Shown here in pieces: positions 37,703 to 45,763 of a stretch of 64,000 nucleotides of DNA. The position numbers and the translations under genes are program-made. Within the stretch, counting starts at the first letter, position 1; every line of letters begins with the position of its first letter. This stretch comes from Duganella guangzhouensis (GTDB lineage: Bacteria > Pseudomonadota > Gammaproteobacteria > Burkholderiales > Burkholderiaceae_D): positions 496,001 through 560,000 of the forward strand of contig NZ_WKJK01000002.1 of the NCBI RefSeq assembly GCF_009674535.1. The letters run 5' to 3'. The notes below the pieces were generated by a model. That model was not told the DNA's origin. It was given only the letters and a program-made list of their open reading frames with translations, and ran no database searches.

Positions 37703-40700
37703 TTAGCAGAAGTCGCGGCTGACGGTCGGCAGCCGTCCCAGCAAGTGGGACATGTCGACCAGTCGATGGGCCACCAGGTGACGCACCATGCCCTGCTGCT
37801 GCCACACGCCATACACCCCCAGCAGCGGCGCGCTCAGCACCTCGCGCCGCTGCTGCTCCAGCAAGGCCGGCCAGATGATGACGTTGACGCTGCCGGTTTC
37901 ATCCTCCAAAGTCATGAAGATCACGCCCTTGGCGGTGCCGGGACGCTGCCGCACCGTGACCATGCCGCAGGCGCGCGCCACCATGTTGTTGGTGTAGGTG
38001 TTGAGCGTGGCGGCCGGCATGAAGCGGTGCTTCATCAACGTGGCGCGCAGCAGCGCCAGCGGGTGGCGGCGCAGCGTCAGGCCGTGCGAGCGGTAATCGC
38101 CGAGGATGTCTTCGCCTTCGCTGGGCGCATCCAGCGCTGGTGTCTCCTCGTCCGGCATGGTGGGGCGCAGCAGATCCTTGTCCGGCACCGCGCCGACCGC
38201 GTCCCACAGCGCGGCGCGGCGGTGGCCGGACAGGCCGCGCAGCGCGTCGCCGCCGGCCAGCACGTGCAGGTCGTGGCGATTCAGATCGGCGCGGCGGGCC
38301 AGATCGGCCACGCTGGCGAACGGCCGCTGCGCGCGCGCCTGTTCGATGCGCTCGGCGGCCTCGGCGCCCATGCCCTTCAACATGTTCAGCCCCAGCCGCA
38401 CCGCCGGCTGACCGCGCCGGCCGGCTGGTTCTTCCAGCGACGATTCCCAGCCACTGATGGTGACATCAATCTCGCGCACCACAACCTCATGCCGCCTGGC
38501 GTCCTGCACCAGTTGCGACGGACTGTAGAAGCCCATCGGCTGACTGTTCAGCAGCGCGCACAAAAAGGCCGCCGGCTCGTGGTACTTGATCCACGAGCTG
38601 GCATAGCTGAGCAGCGCAAAGCTGGCCGAGTGCGACTCGGGGAAACCGTATTCGCCGAAGCCCTGAATCTGCTTGCAGATCGCTTCCGCAAACTCGTCCT
38701 CATAGCCGCGCTCCTTCATGCCATTCTTGATGTCTTGCTCGTATTTTCCGATCCCGCCCTTGCGCTTCCAGGCCGCCATGGCACGCCGCAATTCATCCGC
38801 CTTGCCTTCGCTGAAGCCGGCCGCGAGCATAGCGATCTGCATCACCTGTTCCTGAAAGATCGGCACGCCCAGCGTGCGCTCCAGCGCGACTTCCAGACCT
38901 TTCGGGCAGTTCACCGTCTGCAGCCCCATGCGCCGCTGCAGATATGGATGCACCATGCCGCCCTGTATCGGTCCTGGCCGCACGATCGCCACCTCCACCA
39001 CCAGATCGTAAAACCTCCTCGGCCGCAGGCGTGGCAGCATGCTCATCTGAGCACGCGATTCGATCTGGAACACGCCGATGGTGTCCGCCTCGCAGATCAT
39101 GTCGTAAGTGGCGCAATCTTCGGCCGGGATGTCCTGCAGGGCGAACGGCTGACCGCGCTGCGCGCTCAACAGATCGAGTGCGCGCCGCAGCGCCGACAGC
39201 ATGCCCAGCGCCAGCACATCCACCTTCATCAGGCCCAGCTCTTCGAGATCGTCCTTGTCCCACTGGATCACGTAGCGATCTTCCATGGTGGCGGCCTCGA
39301 CCGGCACCAGCCGCGTCAACTTCTCGTGCGAGATGACGAAGCCGCCCGGATGCTGGGACAAATGACGCGGATAGCCCAACAGCGCAAAGGCCAGCGCCGC
39401 CCATTGCTGAGCAATGAGCGACTCCGGATCGAGTCCGCACTCGGCCAACCGCCCCAGCAAATCATGCTTGCTGTCGAACCAGCGCTGCGATTTACAGACC
39501 TTCTCAATAATCGCCAAGTCCACCCCTACCGCTTTACCGCTATCGCGCAAGGCGCTCTTGGGCCGATAGCTGATGACCACTGCCGCCAGCGCGGCACGGT
39601 CACGGCCATACTTCTGGTAGATGTACTGGATCACTTCTTCGCGCCGCTGGTGCTCGAAGTCCACATCGATATCGGGCGGCTCGTTACGCTCGCGGGAGAT
39701 AAAACGTCCCATCAGCAAATTACCGCGATCCGGATCGACCGCCGTCACGCCCAGGCAATAGCACACCGCCGAGTTGGCGGCCGAGCCCCGGCCCTGACAA
39801 AGAATGCCTTGCGCGCGGGCGTAGGCGACGATGTCGTACACCGTCAGGAAATAGGCTTCGTATTTCAGCTCCGCGATCAGTGTCAGCTCCATCTCTACCT
39901 GATCGCGTACCTTTTGCGAAGCGCCTTGCGGCCAGCGGCGCGCCATCCCCGCCTCAACTTCCTGCCGCAGATAGCTGGCCGGCGTGTGACTAGGCGGGAT
40001 CAGCTCATGCGGGTATTCGTAGCGCAGTTCTTGCAGGTTGAACGTGCACAGCTCCGCAATGCGTGTCGTTTCGATCAGCACGGCACGGGGATAGATGTTG
40101 GCCAGGCGTACCTTTGATCGCAAATGCTGCTCGGCGTTCTGCGCCAGTGCGTAACCACACTCGCCCACCGGCTTGCCGACGCTGATGGCGGTCATCGTAT
40201 CCTGCAAGGGCTTGCGCGAACGCACATGCATGCAAACGTGTCCCACCGCCACCACCGCCATCTGATGCTGCGACGCCACCTCGGCAATGCTGAGCCGGTG
40301 CGCCTCGTCGAAGGCGCGTTGCAGCAGGTTCAGCCCCATCCAGGCGCGGCCGGGGAAAGTCGCTTCCATCCACGCCGCCTGCACGTGCAGCCGGTCGACG
40401 TCGGCCGCCGTGTGCGAGGGATAGTGCGGCAGCAAAATCAGCAGACAATCCGGCAAGCCTTTGAGATGCGCAAACTGCTGCGGCGGCGCCGCCAGGTCGT
40501 CCAGCGTCAGCAAATAACTGCCCTTGGCCACGCGATTGCGGCCGATCGTGATCAACTCGCACAGATTGCCGTAGCCATTCCGGTTGGTGGCCAGCGCGAC
40601 CAACGACAGCGCCGGACTGCCATCCGGATGCTTCAGTTGAAAATAACTGCCGATAATCAGCGGCAGCGCCAGCTCCTTGGCTGCGGCGTGAGCACGCACT

Positions 40701-40870
40701 ACGCCCGCCAGCGAGCACTCATCGGTAATCGCCAGCGCCGCATAGTCCAGCTGCACGGCGCGCGCCACCAACTCCTCCGCCCGGGACGCCCCCTGCAGAA
40801 AGGAAAAATTGGATAAACAGAACAGCTCGGCATAGGCCGGCAGTCCCAAGGTGGGCAATAGCGTGCTCAT
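37703..40870 (-). CDS. dnaE2: Error-prone DNA polymerase DnaE2
   Basis: A damage-inducible C-family polymerase for translesion synthesis. The 1055-aa product has the N-terminal PHP domain (YAELFCLSNFSFLQGASRAEELV), palm with catalytic aspartates in PPDIDVDFEHQRREEV (about 397-412), fingers (GRGSAANSAVCYCLGVT), tandem HhH and a C-terminal OB fold (MVTVRQRPGTAKGVIFMTLEDETGS). It is shorter than DnaE1 and lacks its tau-binding end. A near-perfect LexA box lies 5 bases upstream of the ATG. The usual imuA and imuB genes are absent beside it. A toxin-antitoxin-like pair sits upstream in the same orientation. Confidence 0.95.
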   Translation of the reverse strand: MSTLLPTLGLPAYAELFCLSNFSFLQGASRAEELVARAVQLDYAALAITDECSLAGVVRAHAAAKELALPLIIGSYFQLKHPDGSPALSLVALATNRNGYGNLCELITIGRNRVAKGSYLLTLDDLAAPPQQFAHLKGLPDCLLILLPHYPSHTAADVDRLHVQAAWMEATFPGRAWMGLNLLQRAFDEAHRLSIAEVASQHQMAVVAVGHVCMHVRSRKPLQDTMTAISVGKPVGECGYALAQNAEQHLRSKVRLANIYPRAVLIETTRIAELCTFNLQELRYEYPHELIPPSHTPASYLRQEVEAGMARRWPQGASQKVRDQVEMELTLIAELKYEAYFLTVYDIVAYARAQGILCQGRGSAANSAVCYCLGVTAVDPDRGNLLMGRFISRERNEPPDIDVDFEHQRREEVIQYIYQKYGRDRAALAAVVISYRPKSALRDSGKAVGVDLAIIEKVCKSQRWFDSKHDLLGRLAECGLDPESLIAQQWAALAFALLGYPRHLSQHPGGFVISHEKLTRLVPVEAATMEDRYVIQWDKDDLEELGLMKVDVLALGMLSALRRALDLLSAQRGQPFALQDIPAEDCATYDMICEADTIGVFQIESRAQMSMLPRLRPRRFYDLVVEVAIVRPGPIQGGMVHPYLQRRMGLQTVNCPKGLEVALERTLGVPIFQEQVMQIAMLAAGFSEGKADELRRAMAAWKRKGGIGKYEQDIKNGMKERGYEDEFAEAICKQIQGFGEYGFPESHSASFALLSYASSWIKYHEPAAFLCALLNSQPMGFYSPSQLVQDARRHEVVVREIDVTISGWESSLEEPAGRRGQPAVRLGLNMLKGMGAEAAERIEQARAQRPFASVADLARRADLNRHDLHVLAGGDALRGLSGHRRAALWDAVGAVPDKDLLRPTMPDEETPALDAPSEGEDILGDYRSHGLTLRRHPLALLRATLMKHRFMPAATLNTYTNNMVARACGMVTVRQRPGTAKGVIFMTLEDETGSVNVIIWPALLEQQRREVLSAPLLGVYGVWQQQGMVRHLVAHRLVDMSHLLGRLPTVSRDFC

Positions 40871-40875
40871 ACGAA

Positions 40876-40895
40876 TACTGTGTTTTTATACAGTA
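40876..40895 (-). promoter_or_regulatory. LexA (SOS) box of dnaE2
   Basis: TACTGT-GTTTTTAT-ACAGTA on the plus strand has perfect CTGT-N8-ACAG arms of the enterobacterial-type SOS box, in the 32-base gap between the toxin-antitoxin pair and dnaE2. Confidence 0.88.
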
Positions 40896-40902
40896 TTCTA
40901 AC

Positions 40903-41253
40903 TCAAGGTGCGACGATGTGAAATTCCACCGCTTTGACCACCGGACGAATGCGATTCCGCTCGCGCTTCAACTCAACAATGCCGTATTTGGACATTCCCC
41001 GTAAAATGCGGGCCAGTTCGGCCGGCTCCTGGCCGGTAGTCTCGGCCAAGGCCGAAATGGAGCAGGGCTGGCTTTCCGAAATAATCCGCAGCAAAGCACG
41101 GTTGTCATCGCTCAGCACTTCTGCAAGAGACTGCATCGACGCAAACCATATTTTGGGTTCGTTCGGCTCAAGTTTGACCGCGCCACGAACGATGGCAGCA
41201 ATTCGTTCGCGTATCCGCTCCGGCGACATAACGCCAATAACAATTGGCTTCAT
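40903..41253 (-). CDS. HTH protein of the HVO_A0114 (TumA-like) type
   Basis: A 116-aa protein with a winged-helix DNA-binding domain in the second half: DDNRALLRIISESQPCSISALAETTGQEPAELARILRGMSKYGIVELKRERNRIRP-type arrangement (shown in parts), as in HVO_A0114-family regulators that serve as antitoxin and autorepressor. The toxin-like gene ends 3 bases upstream on the same strand. Its stop lies just before the LexA box of dnaE2. Confidence 0.78.
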   Translation of the reverse strand: MKPIVIGVMSPERIRERIAAIVRGAVKLEPNEPKIWFASMQSLAEVLSDDNRALLRIISESQPCSISALAETTGQEPAELARILRGMSKYGIVELKRERNRIRPVVKAVEFHIVAP

Positions 41254-41256
41254 CCT

Positions 41257-41469
41257 TCACACTCCTCCCAGTCTCCGGTATACGTCCGCAAAGCCAAGTA
41301 TGCGCCCTCCAGATGGATCATGTAGCGTCAATGAATAACGTATGCCGTGCGGCACGGCTTTCGAAATATCGACTAGCTTCGCTTCCATCTTGATCCAGTA
41401 ACCATCCCCCTGCTCCAGAATTGAGCCATCGAAAGCAAGCAAAATATCCACTGCGGAATCTTGCGGCAT
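41257..41469 (-). CDS. TumE-like small toxin candidate (DUF6516 type)
   Basis: A 70-aa protein: ILLAFDGSILEQGDGYWIKMEAKLVD then GIRYSLTLHDPSGGRILGFADVYRR. This is the pattern annotated as toxin-antitoxin system TumE family (DUF6516), normally paired with an HVO_A0114 protein as here. It is at the short end of the family. The order is toxin first, antitoxin second, 3 bases apart. Confidence 0.7.
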   Translation of the reverse strand: MPQDSAVDILLAFDGSILEQGDGYWIKMEAKLVDISKAVPHGIRYSLTLHDPSGGRILGFADVYRRLGGV

Positions 41470-41546
41470 GGATTTGCCATATCATCTGTTCGCATCGGCA
41501 AATCGTGGCAAGATTTAAGTACTTCTTTTTTGATTTGGAACAGTAA

Positions 41547-42323
41547 ATGCGCGTCGTACACGAACTCCTCTGCTTCGGCACTGCGGCGGGTGGCGGCAAC
41601 GCCGCTCTCGTCATTCAGCAAGACCAGTCCAGCGCCGAGCAGCGCCAGCGATTCGCGCGTGAGCAAGGCCGCCCGGCCTGCGTGTTCATCGACGCGGCGG
41701 AAGATGGCGCTATCGTGCTGGATTATTTTTATCCGCATACGCGTAGCCCGCTGTGCCTGCACGCGACGCTGGCGGCGGCGCGGGTTTTGATGTCGCAGCA
41801 GCGGCCGGAGCTGACGGTGCGCACCGCCATGCGCGACCAGCCGCTGCGCCTGCTGCTGAAGGATGGCGAGGTGTTTATCGCGCTGTCGCCGCAGGCCGTG
41901 CCCGCAGTGGTGATCGCGCCGGAACTGCCGGGGCAGTTGCTGGCGGCGCCCGGCATCGCGCTGGCGTCGGCCCCGACCATCGCCTCGGTCGGCAGCCCCA
42001 AGCTGCTGCTGGAGGTGGCCGACAGCGCCACCCTGCTGGCGCTCACGCCCGACCTGGCGCGGATTGCCGACTGGGGCCGGCAGCATGGCGTCAGCGGTGT
42101 CTACGCCTGGTGTCGGCGGTCGGATGGCGCGCTGGCTGGCCGCAACTTCAATCACCTCGATCCGGCCGCTGAAGATGGCGCCACCGGCGTCGCCGCCGGC
42201 GCCCTCGCGGTCCATCTGCAAGCCGATGTAGTGTTACACCAGAGCAATTGCCTGCTGCGCGCCGTGCACGGCGACGAAACTATTTTAATAAGTGGAAAAA
42301 CCGAGCTGCGTAGTGCTACGTAA
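41547..42323 (+). CDS. PhzF family isomerase-like protein
   Basis: A 258-aa protein of the diaminopimelate-epimerase fold. It opens with the PhzF-type GGGNAALVI stretch (residues 15-23), has DYFYPHTRSPLCLHATLAAARVL (the usual GHaTlaaa region) and a second lobe RNFNHLDPAAEDGATGVAAGALAVHL (the usual EDPVTGSA segment, here AEDGATGVAAG). The catalytic Glu of PhzF cannot be placed with certainty, so the reaction is open. It stands alone on the plus strand between the TA pair and a TonB receptor. Confidence 0.8.
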   Translation: MRVVHELLCFGTAAGGGNAALVIQQDQSSAEQRQRFAREQGRPACVFIDAAEDGAIVLDYFYPHTRSPLCLHATLAAARVLMSQQRPELTVRTAMRDQPLRLLLKDGEVFIALSPQAVPAVVIAPELPGQLLAAPGIALASAPTIASVGSPKLLLEVADSATLLALTPDLARIADWGRQHGVSGVYAWCRRSDGALAGRNFNHLDPAAEDGATGVAAGALAVHLQADVVLHQSNCLLRAVHGDETILISGKTELRSAT

Positions 42324-42448
42324 GGGGATCACAGAGGTGGCGCGCGCATACAACACAAAATAATGTTCAAACGGAAAATTGCTACATTTTCACCTGTCTA
42401 TATGAGTTATTTGAATAGAATCGATCCCACATTCCACGGGAGAGATTC

Positions 42449-44830
42449 ATGTTCAAAACAAAAAAACTCAATAAAGCTGTCCTGCTCGCCCTGTACGGCA
42501 CCGGCGCGCTGACCATCGCGTCGGACGTCTACGCTCAGTCCGACATGCAATCGGTCAGCATCGTCGGCTCGCGCCGCGCCACCAGTTCCGCCACCGACAC
42601 TGTGGTGCCGGTGGACGTGATTCCGCTGTCCAAGGCCGGCGAACAAGGCGGCCAGTTCGATCTGGCGCAAACGCTGACCTATATTTCCCCCTCGTTCAAC
42701 TCGACCCGCCAGACCGGCTCCGACGGCGCCGATCTGGTCGATTCGGCCGCGCTGCGCGGCCTCGGCTCCGACCAGACCCTGGTGCTGGTGAACGGCAAGC
42801 GCCGCCACACCACCGCGCTGGTCAACCTGTTCGGCGCGCGCAACCGCGGCAACACCGGCACCGACATGAACGCCATCCCGATGCTGGCGATCAAGGACGT
42901 GCAGATACTGCGCGATGGCGCCGCCGCCCAGTACGGCTCGGACGCGATTGCCGGCGTGATGGACATCGGCCTGAAAAAATCCAAGGGCTGCGAAGCGGTC
43001 ACCGGCTACAGCCAGTACAGCAAGGGCGACGGCAAGAATTACCTGGCCTCGGCCTACTGCGGCTTTGAGATCGGCAACGGCGGCGTGCTGGGCGTGACCG
43101 GCGAATACCTGGACCGTGGCCGCTCCAACCGCGCCGACGCCGGCAGCCTGCGCACCATCGGCGACTCCAAGACCGAAAACCAGACCATCTACCTGAACGG
43201 CGAACTGCCGACCGTCGGCACTGGCCGCCTGTACTTCACGGCCGGCGCGCAAAGCCGCGACGCCTCGTCCGGCGCCTGGGCGCGTGGCGGTGTCGGCAGC
43301 GACGATATCCCGTCGCGCAACTCGGCCGCCATGTACCCGAACGGCTTCGTGCCCTTCATCAACGCCCAGATCGACGACCGCTACGCCATCCTCGGCCACC
43401 GCAACCAGCTGGGCGAGTGGAATATGGACTTGTCGCAGACCTACGGCTACAACAAGATGATCTACGACATCAGCAACACGCTGAATGCGTCGATCGCCAA
43501 CCAGGATCTGCTGAACGGCGGCAAGGGCGTCAGCGCCAGCCACTTCAACGCCGGCGGCTTTGCCTTCGAGCAGCTGACCACCAACCTCGATTTCAACCGC
43601 TACTTCGACGGCGTGTTCGGCGCCGGCGGCCTGAACGTGGCGTTCGGCGGCGAATACCGTCACGAGAATTACAAGATCTACGCCGGTGAAGCCGGTTCCT
43701 ATATCGACGCCGATGGCGTGGGTATCGGCGGCAATGCCGGCAGCCAGGGCTTCCCCGGCTTCCAGCCAGCCGACCAGGTCAACGCCAATCGCCACAGCAT
43801 CGCCGCCTACATCGATCTGGAAGCCGACCTGACGCCGACCATCAAGGCCCAGACCGCCTTACGCTACGAGAAGTACAGCGACTTCGGCTCCACCACCACC
43901 GGCAAGCTGGCCGGCAGCTGGCGCGTGGCGCCGACGGTGCTGCTGCGCGGTTCGGCCTCGACCGGCTTCCGCGCGCCATCGCTGCAGCAGATGTATTTCT
44001 CGTCCACCTTCACCGACTTCATCGGCGGCGTGCCGACCGACGTGGTGCTGGCGCCGAACAACAGCGCGGTTACCAACCTGGCCGGTATTCCCAAACTGAA
44101 AGAAGAGAAATCCACCAGCTTCACGCTGGGCGCGACCTGGACCCCGACCCAGGCCGTCTCCGTCACCGCCGACCTGTACCAGATCAAGATCAAGGACCGC
44201 ATCGTGCTGTCCGGCCGCTTTGACGACAGCAACTACCCGGACCTGGCCGCCAAGCTGGCGACATTGGGCGTGGGCCAGGCGCAATTCTTCGTCAACTCGG
44301 TGGACACCAAAACCCAGGGCCTGGACCTGACCGCTTCGCACAAGACCAGCTTTGGCGCCGACAAGCTGACCACCTTCCTGGCGATGAACGTCAGCAAGAC
44401 CGAAGTGACCGGCATCCATGCGCCGGCCTCGCTGAAGGGTTACGAGGACGTGCTGCTGTCGGAGAAAGAGCGTTTGTACATCGAACAGGGCGCGCCGCGC
44501 TCCAAGGCCACGCTGGGCTTCGACTACACCCACAGCGCGTGGGAAACCGACTTGAAAATTATTCACTTCGGTCCGCAGACGCTGGGCACCTACAGCGGAA
44601 CCGCCGCCGGTGTGCCGAACCAGCACTACGAGTCAAAGACCTCGGCTGACCTGAGCTTTACGTACACCATCAACAAGAACATGAAGTTCACCTTTGGCGG
44701 GAACAACATTTTCAACGTCAAGCCTACCGTGCAGAATCCGGATGAAACGGACAACGGATTCAAATACGAGTCGGTACAATTTGGCTTGAATGGCGCTTCC
44801 TACTTCGGACGCCTGTATGTGAAGTTCTAA
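42449..44830 (+). CDS. TonB-dependent outer-membrane receptor, ligand unknown
   Basis: A 793-aa receptor: signal peptide (to DVYAQ, about residue 30), a possible TonB box MQSVSIVGSRR, the plug (LAQTLTYISPSFNSTRQTG, LRGLGSDQTLVLVNGKRRHT, LRDGAAAQYGSDAIAGVMDI) and a barrel ending FGRLYVKF. The plug is of the group that includes vitamin B12 and many carbohydrate-type receptors (LVNGKRRH, QYGSDAIAGV). No Fur or Pho box is convincing upstream, and neighbours do not suggest a ligand. SD GGGAGAG precedes the ATG. Confidence 0.9.
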   Translation: MFKTKKLNKAVLLALYGTGALTIASDVYAQSDMQSVSIVGSRRATSSATDTVVPVDVIPLSKAGEQGGQFDLAQTLTYISPSFNSTRQTGSDGADLVDSAALRGLGSDQTLVLVNGKRRHTTALVNLFGARNRGNTGTDMNAIPMLAIKDVQILRDGAAAQYGSDAIAGVMDIGLKKSKGCEAVTGYSQYSKGDGKNYLASAYCGFEIGNGGVLGVTGEYLDRGRSNRADAGSLRTIGDSKTENQTIYLNGELPTVGTGRLYFTAGAQSRDASSGAWARGGVGSDDIPSRNSAAMYPNGFVPFINAQIDDRYAILGHRNQLGEWNMDLSQTYGYNKMIYDISNTLNASIANQDLLNGGKGVSASHFNAGGFAFEQLTTNLDFNRYFDGVFGAGGLNVAFGGEYRHENYKIYAGEAGSYIDADGVGIGGNAGSQGFPGFQPADQVNANRHSIAAYIDLEADLTPTIKAQTALRYEKYSDFGSTTTGKLAGSWRVAPTVLLRGSASTGFRAPSLQQMYFSSTFTDFIGGVPTDVVLAPNNSAVTNLAGIPKLKEEKSTSFTLGATWTPTQAVSVTADLYQIKIKDRIVLSGRFDDSNYPDLAAKLATLGVGQAQFFVNSVDTKTQGLDLTASHKTSFGADKLTTFLAMNVSKTEVTGIHAPASLKGYEDVLLSEKERLYIEQGAPRSKATLGFDYTHSAWETDLKIIHFGPQTLGTYSGTAAGVPNQHYESKTSADLSFTYTINKNMKFTFGGNNIFNVKPTVQNPDETDNGFKYESVQFGLNGASYFGRLYVKF

Positions 44831-44838
44831 GCAACACG

Positions 44839-44873
44839 CCGCCTGCGCTTTGATTCACGTCAAGCGCAGGCGG
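44839..44873 (+). terminator. Stable hairpin after the TonB receptor gene
   Basis: Stem CCGCCTGCGCTT / AAGCGCAGGCGG (12 bp) with an 11-base loop, 9 bases after the stop. No T-run, so termination may be inefficient or factor-dependent. Confidence 0.5.
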
Positions 44874-44896
44874 TGATAGCGGCGTACTGTACACCG

Positions 44897-45199
44897 ATGG
44901 AAGCCAGAGTCGAAAAGCTCGAAGACTTCGCCACGGAAACCAGAGACAGACTGGTGAAGATAGAGTCACGCCTGGAACAGACCGCCGCCAACGTGAGTGC
45001 CTTACAAGTTGAAATGCACAAAGGCTTTGCCGAGATCATTAAATGGATGGTCGGCATCGCCATAGCGCTGGGCGCCACAGGAATTACGGTCATCACCTTT
45101 GTATTAAACAATGCAACCCCGAAGGCGCCGGCACAGCCGCCGATCGTCATCTATACATCGGCGCAACCACCGGTCGCCGCGCCCGCGCCCAAACCGTAA
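44897..45199 (+). CDS. Small coiled-coil membrane protein
   Basis: A 100-aa protein: an N-terminal coiled coil (MEARVEKLEDFATETRDRLV, about 1-50), one transmembrane helix (MVGIAIALGATGITVITFVL, about 51-71), and a Pro/Ala-rich tail. This layout is common in small bacterial proteins related to the DUF1640/bdr type and in phage remnants. The start at 44897 is chosen because the coiled coil begins there. No partner is evident. Confidence 0.65.
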   Translation: MEARVEKLEDFATETRDRLVKIESRLEQTAANVSALQVEMHKGFAEIIKWMVGIAIALGATGITVITFVLNNATPKAPAQPPIVIYTSAQPPVAAPAPKP

Positions 45200-45283
45200 C
45201 GATTGCTTACATCTCGCTAACTTAACTCAACGCGGGATGGATCTACACTGCCCTTGTCTTAATTTCCGGCAATGGAGTGTTCT

Positions 45284-45751
45284 ATGCGCCGCGCATTCAC
45301 CCTGATGATCTTCCTGTCCCTGCTGCAAGGCGCATTAGCCTGGGCGGCGCTGGGCAGCACCCCGTCGGAATTCAGCGACACCAAACAAACCAAACTCACC
45401 GCGCGCAGTCTGGCGGCCGCCGCCAGCAGCGACAGCACCTCTGTCTACACCGTCAGCCAGTCGACGCTGGACAGCGGCACCATCGTGCGCGAATACGTCG
45501 ACGCCAGCGGCGTGGTGTTTGCCGTCAGCTGGAGCGGCCCCACCCTGCCCGACCTGCGCACCCTGCTTGGCGACAAATTTACCGTCATGACCAGCACCGC
45601 TGAAAAACGCCCCAAAGCCGGCCACTCGCAGCTGGCGGTCGAACAATCGGACGTGGTCATCGTCTCCAACGGCCATATGCGCGCGTTTGCCGGCCACGCC
45701 TGGATCCCCAGCGCGCTGCCGGTCGGCTTTGACACCACCACCATCGAATAA
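45284..45751 (+). CDS. DUF2844 exported protein
   Basis: A 155-aa protein with signal peptide MRRAFTLMIFLSLLQGALAW and a periplasmic domain containing YTVSQSTLDSGTIVREYVDASG, VFAVSWSGPTLPDLRTLLG and VEQSDVVIVSNGHMRAFAG. This is the DUF2844 pattern, usually next to DUF3443, which starts 12 bases downstream. GGAG lies 6 bases before the chosen ATG; an ATG 12 bases upstream is less likely. The function is unknown. Confidence 0.85.
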   Translation: MRRAFTLMIFLSLLQGALAWAALGSTPSEFSDTKQTKLTARSLAAAASSDSTSVYTVSQSTLDSGTIVREYVDASGVVFAVSWSGPTLPDLRTLLGDKFTVMTSTAEKRPKAGHSQLAVEQSDVVIVSNGHMRAFAGHAWIPSALPVGFDTTTIE

Positions 45752-45763
45752 CAGGATGCCCGC

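Noticed and set aside
37745-40117. 790-codon plus-strand frame opposite dnaE2
   Set aside because: His/Arg/Gln-rich shadow; dnaE2 has all catalytic motifs on the other strand.
42324-42448. Fur or Pho box upstream of the third TonB receptor
   Set aside because: Scanning found no 7-mer pair with 11-bp periodicity and no Fur-like dyad.
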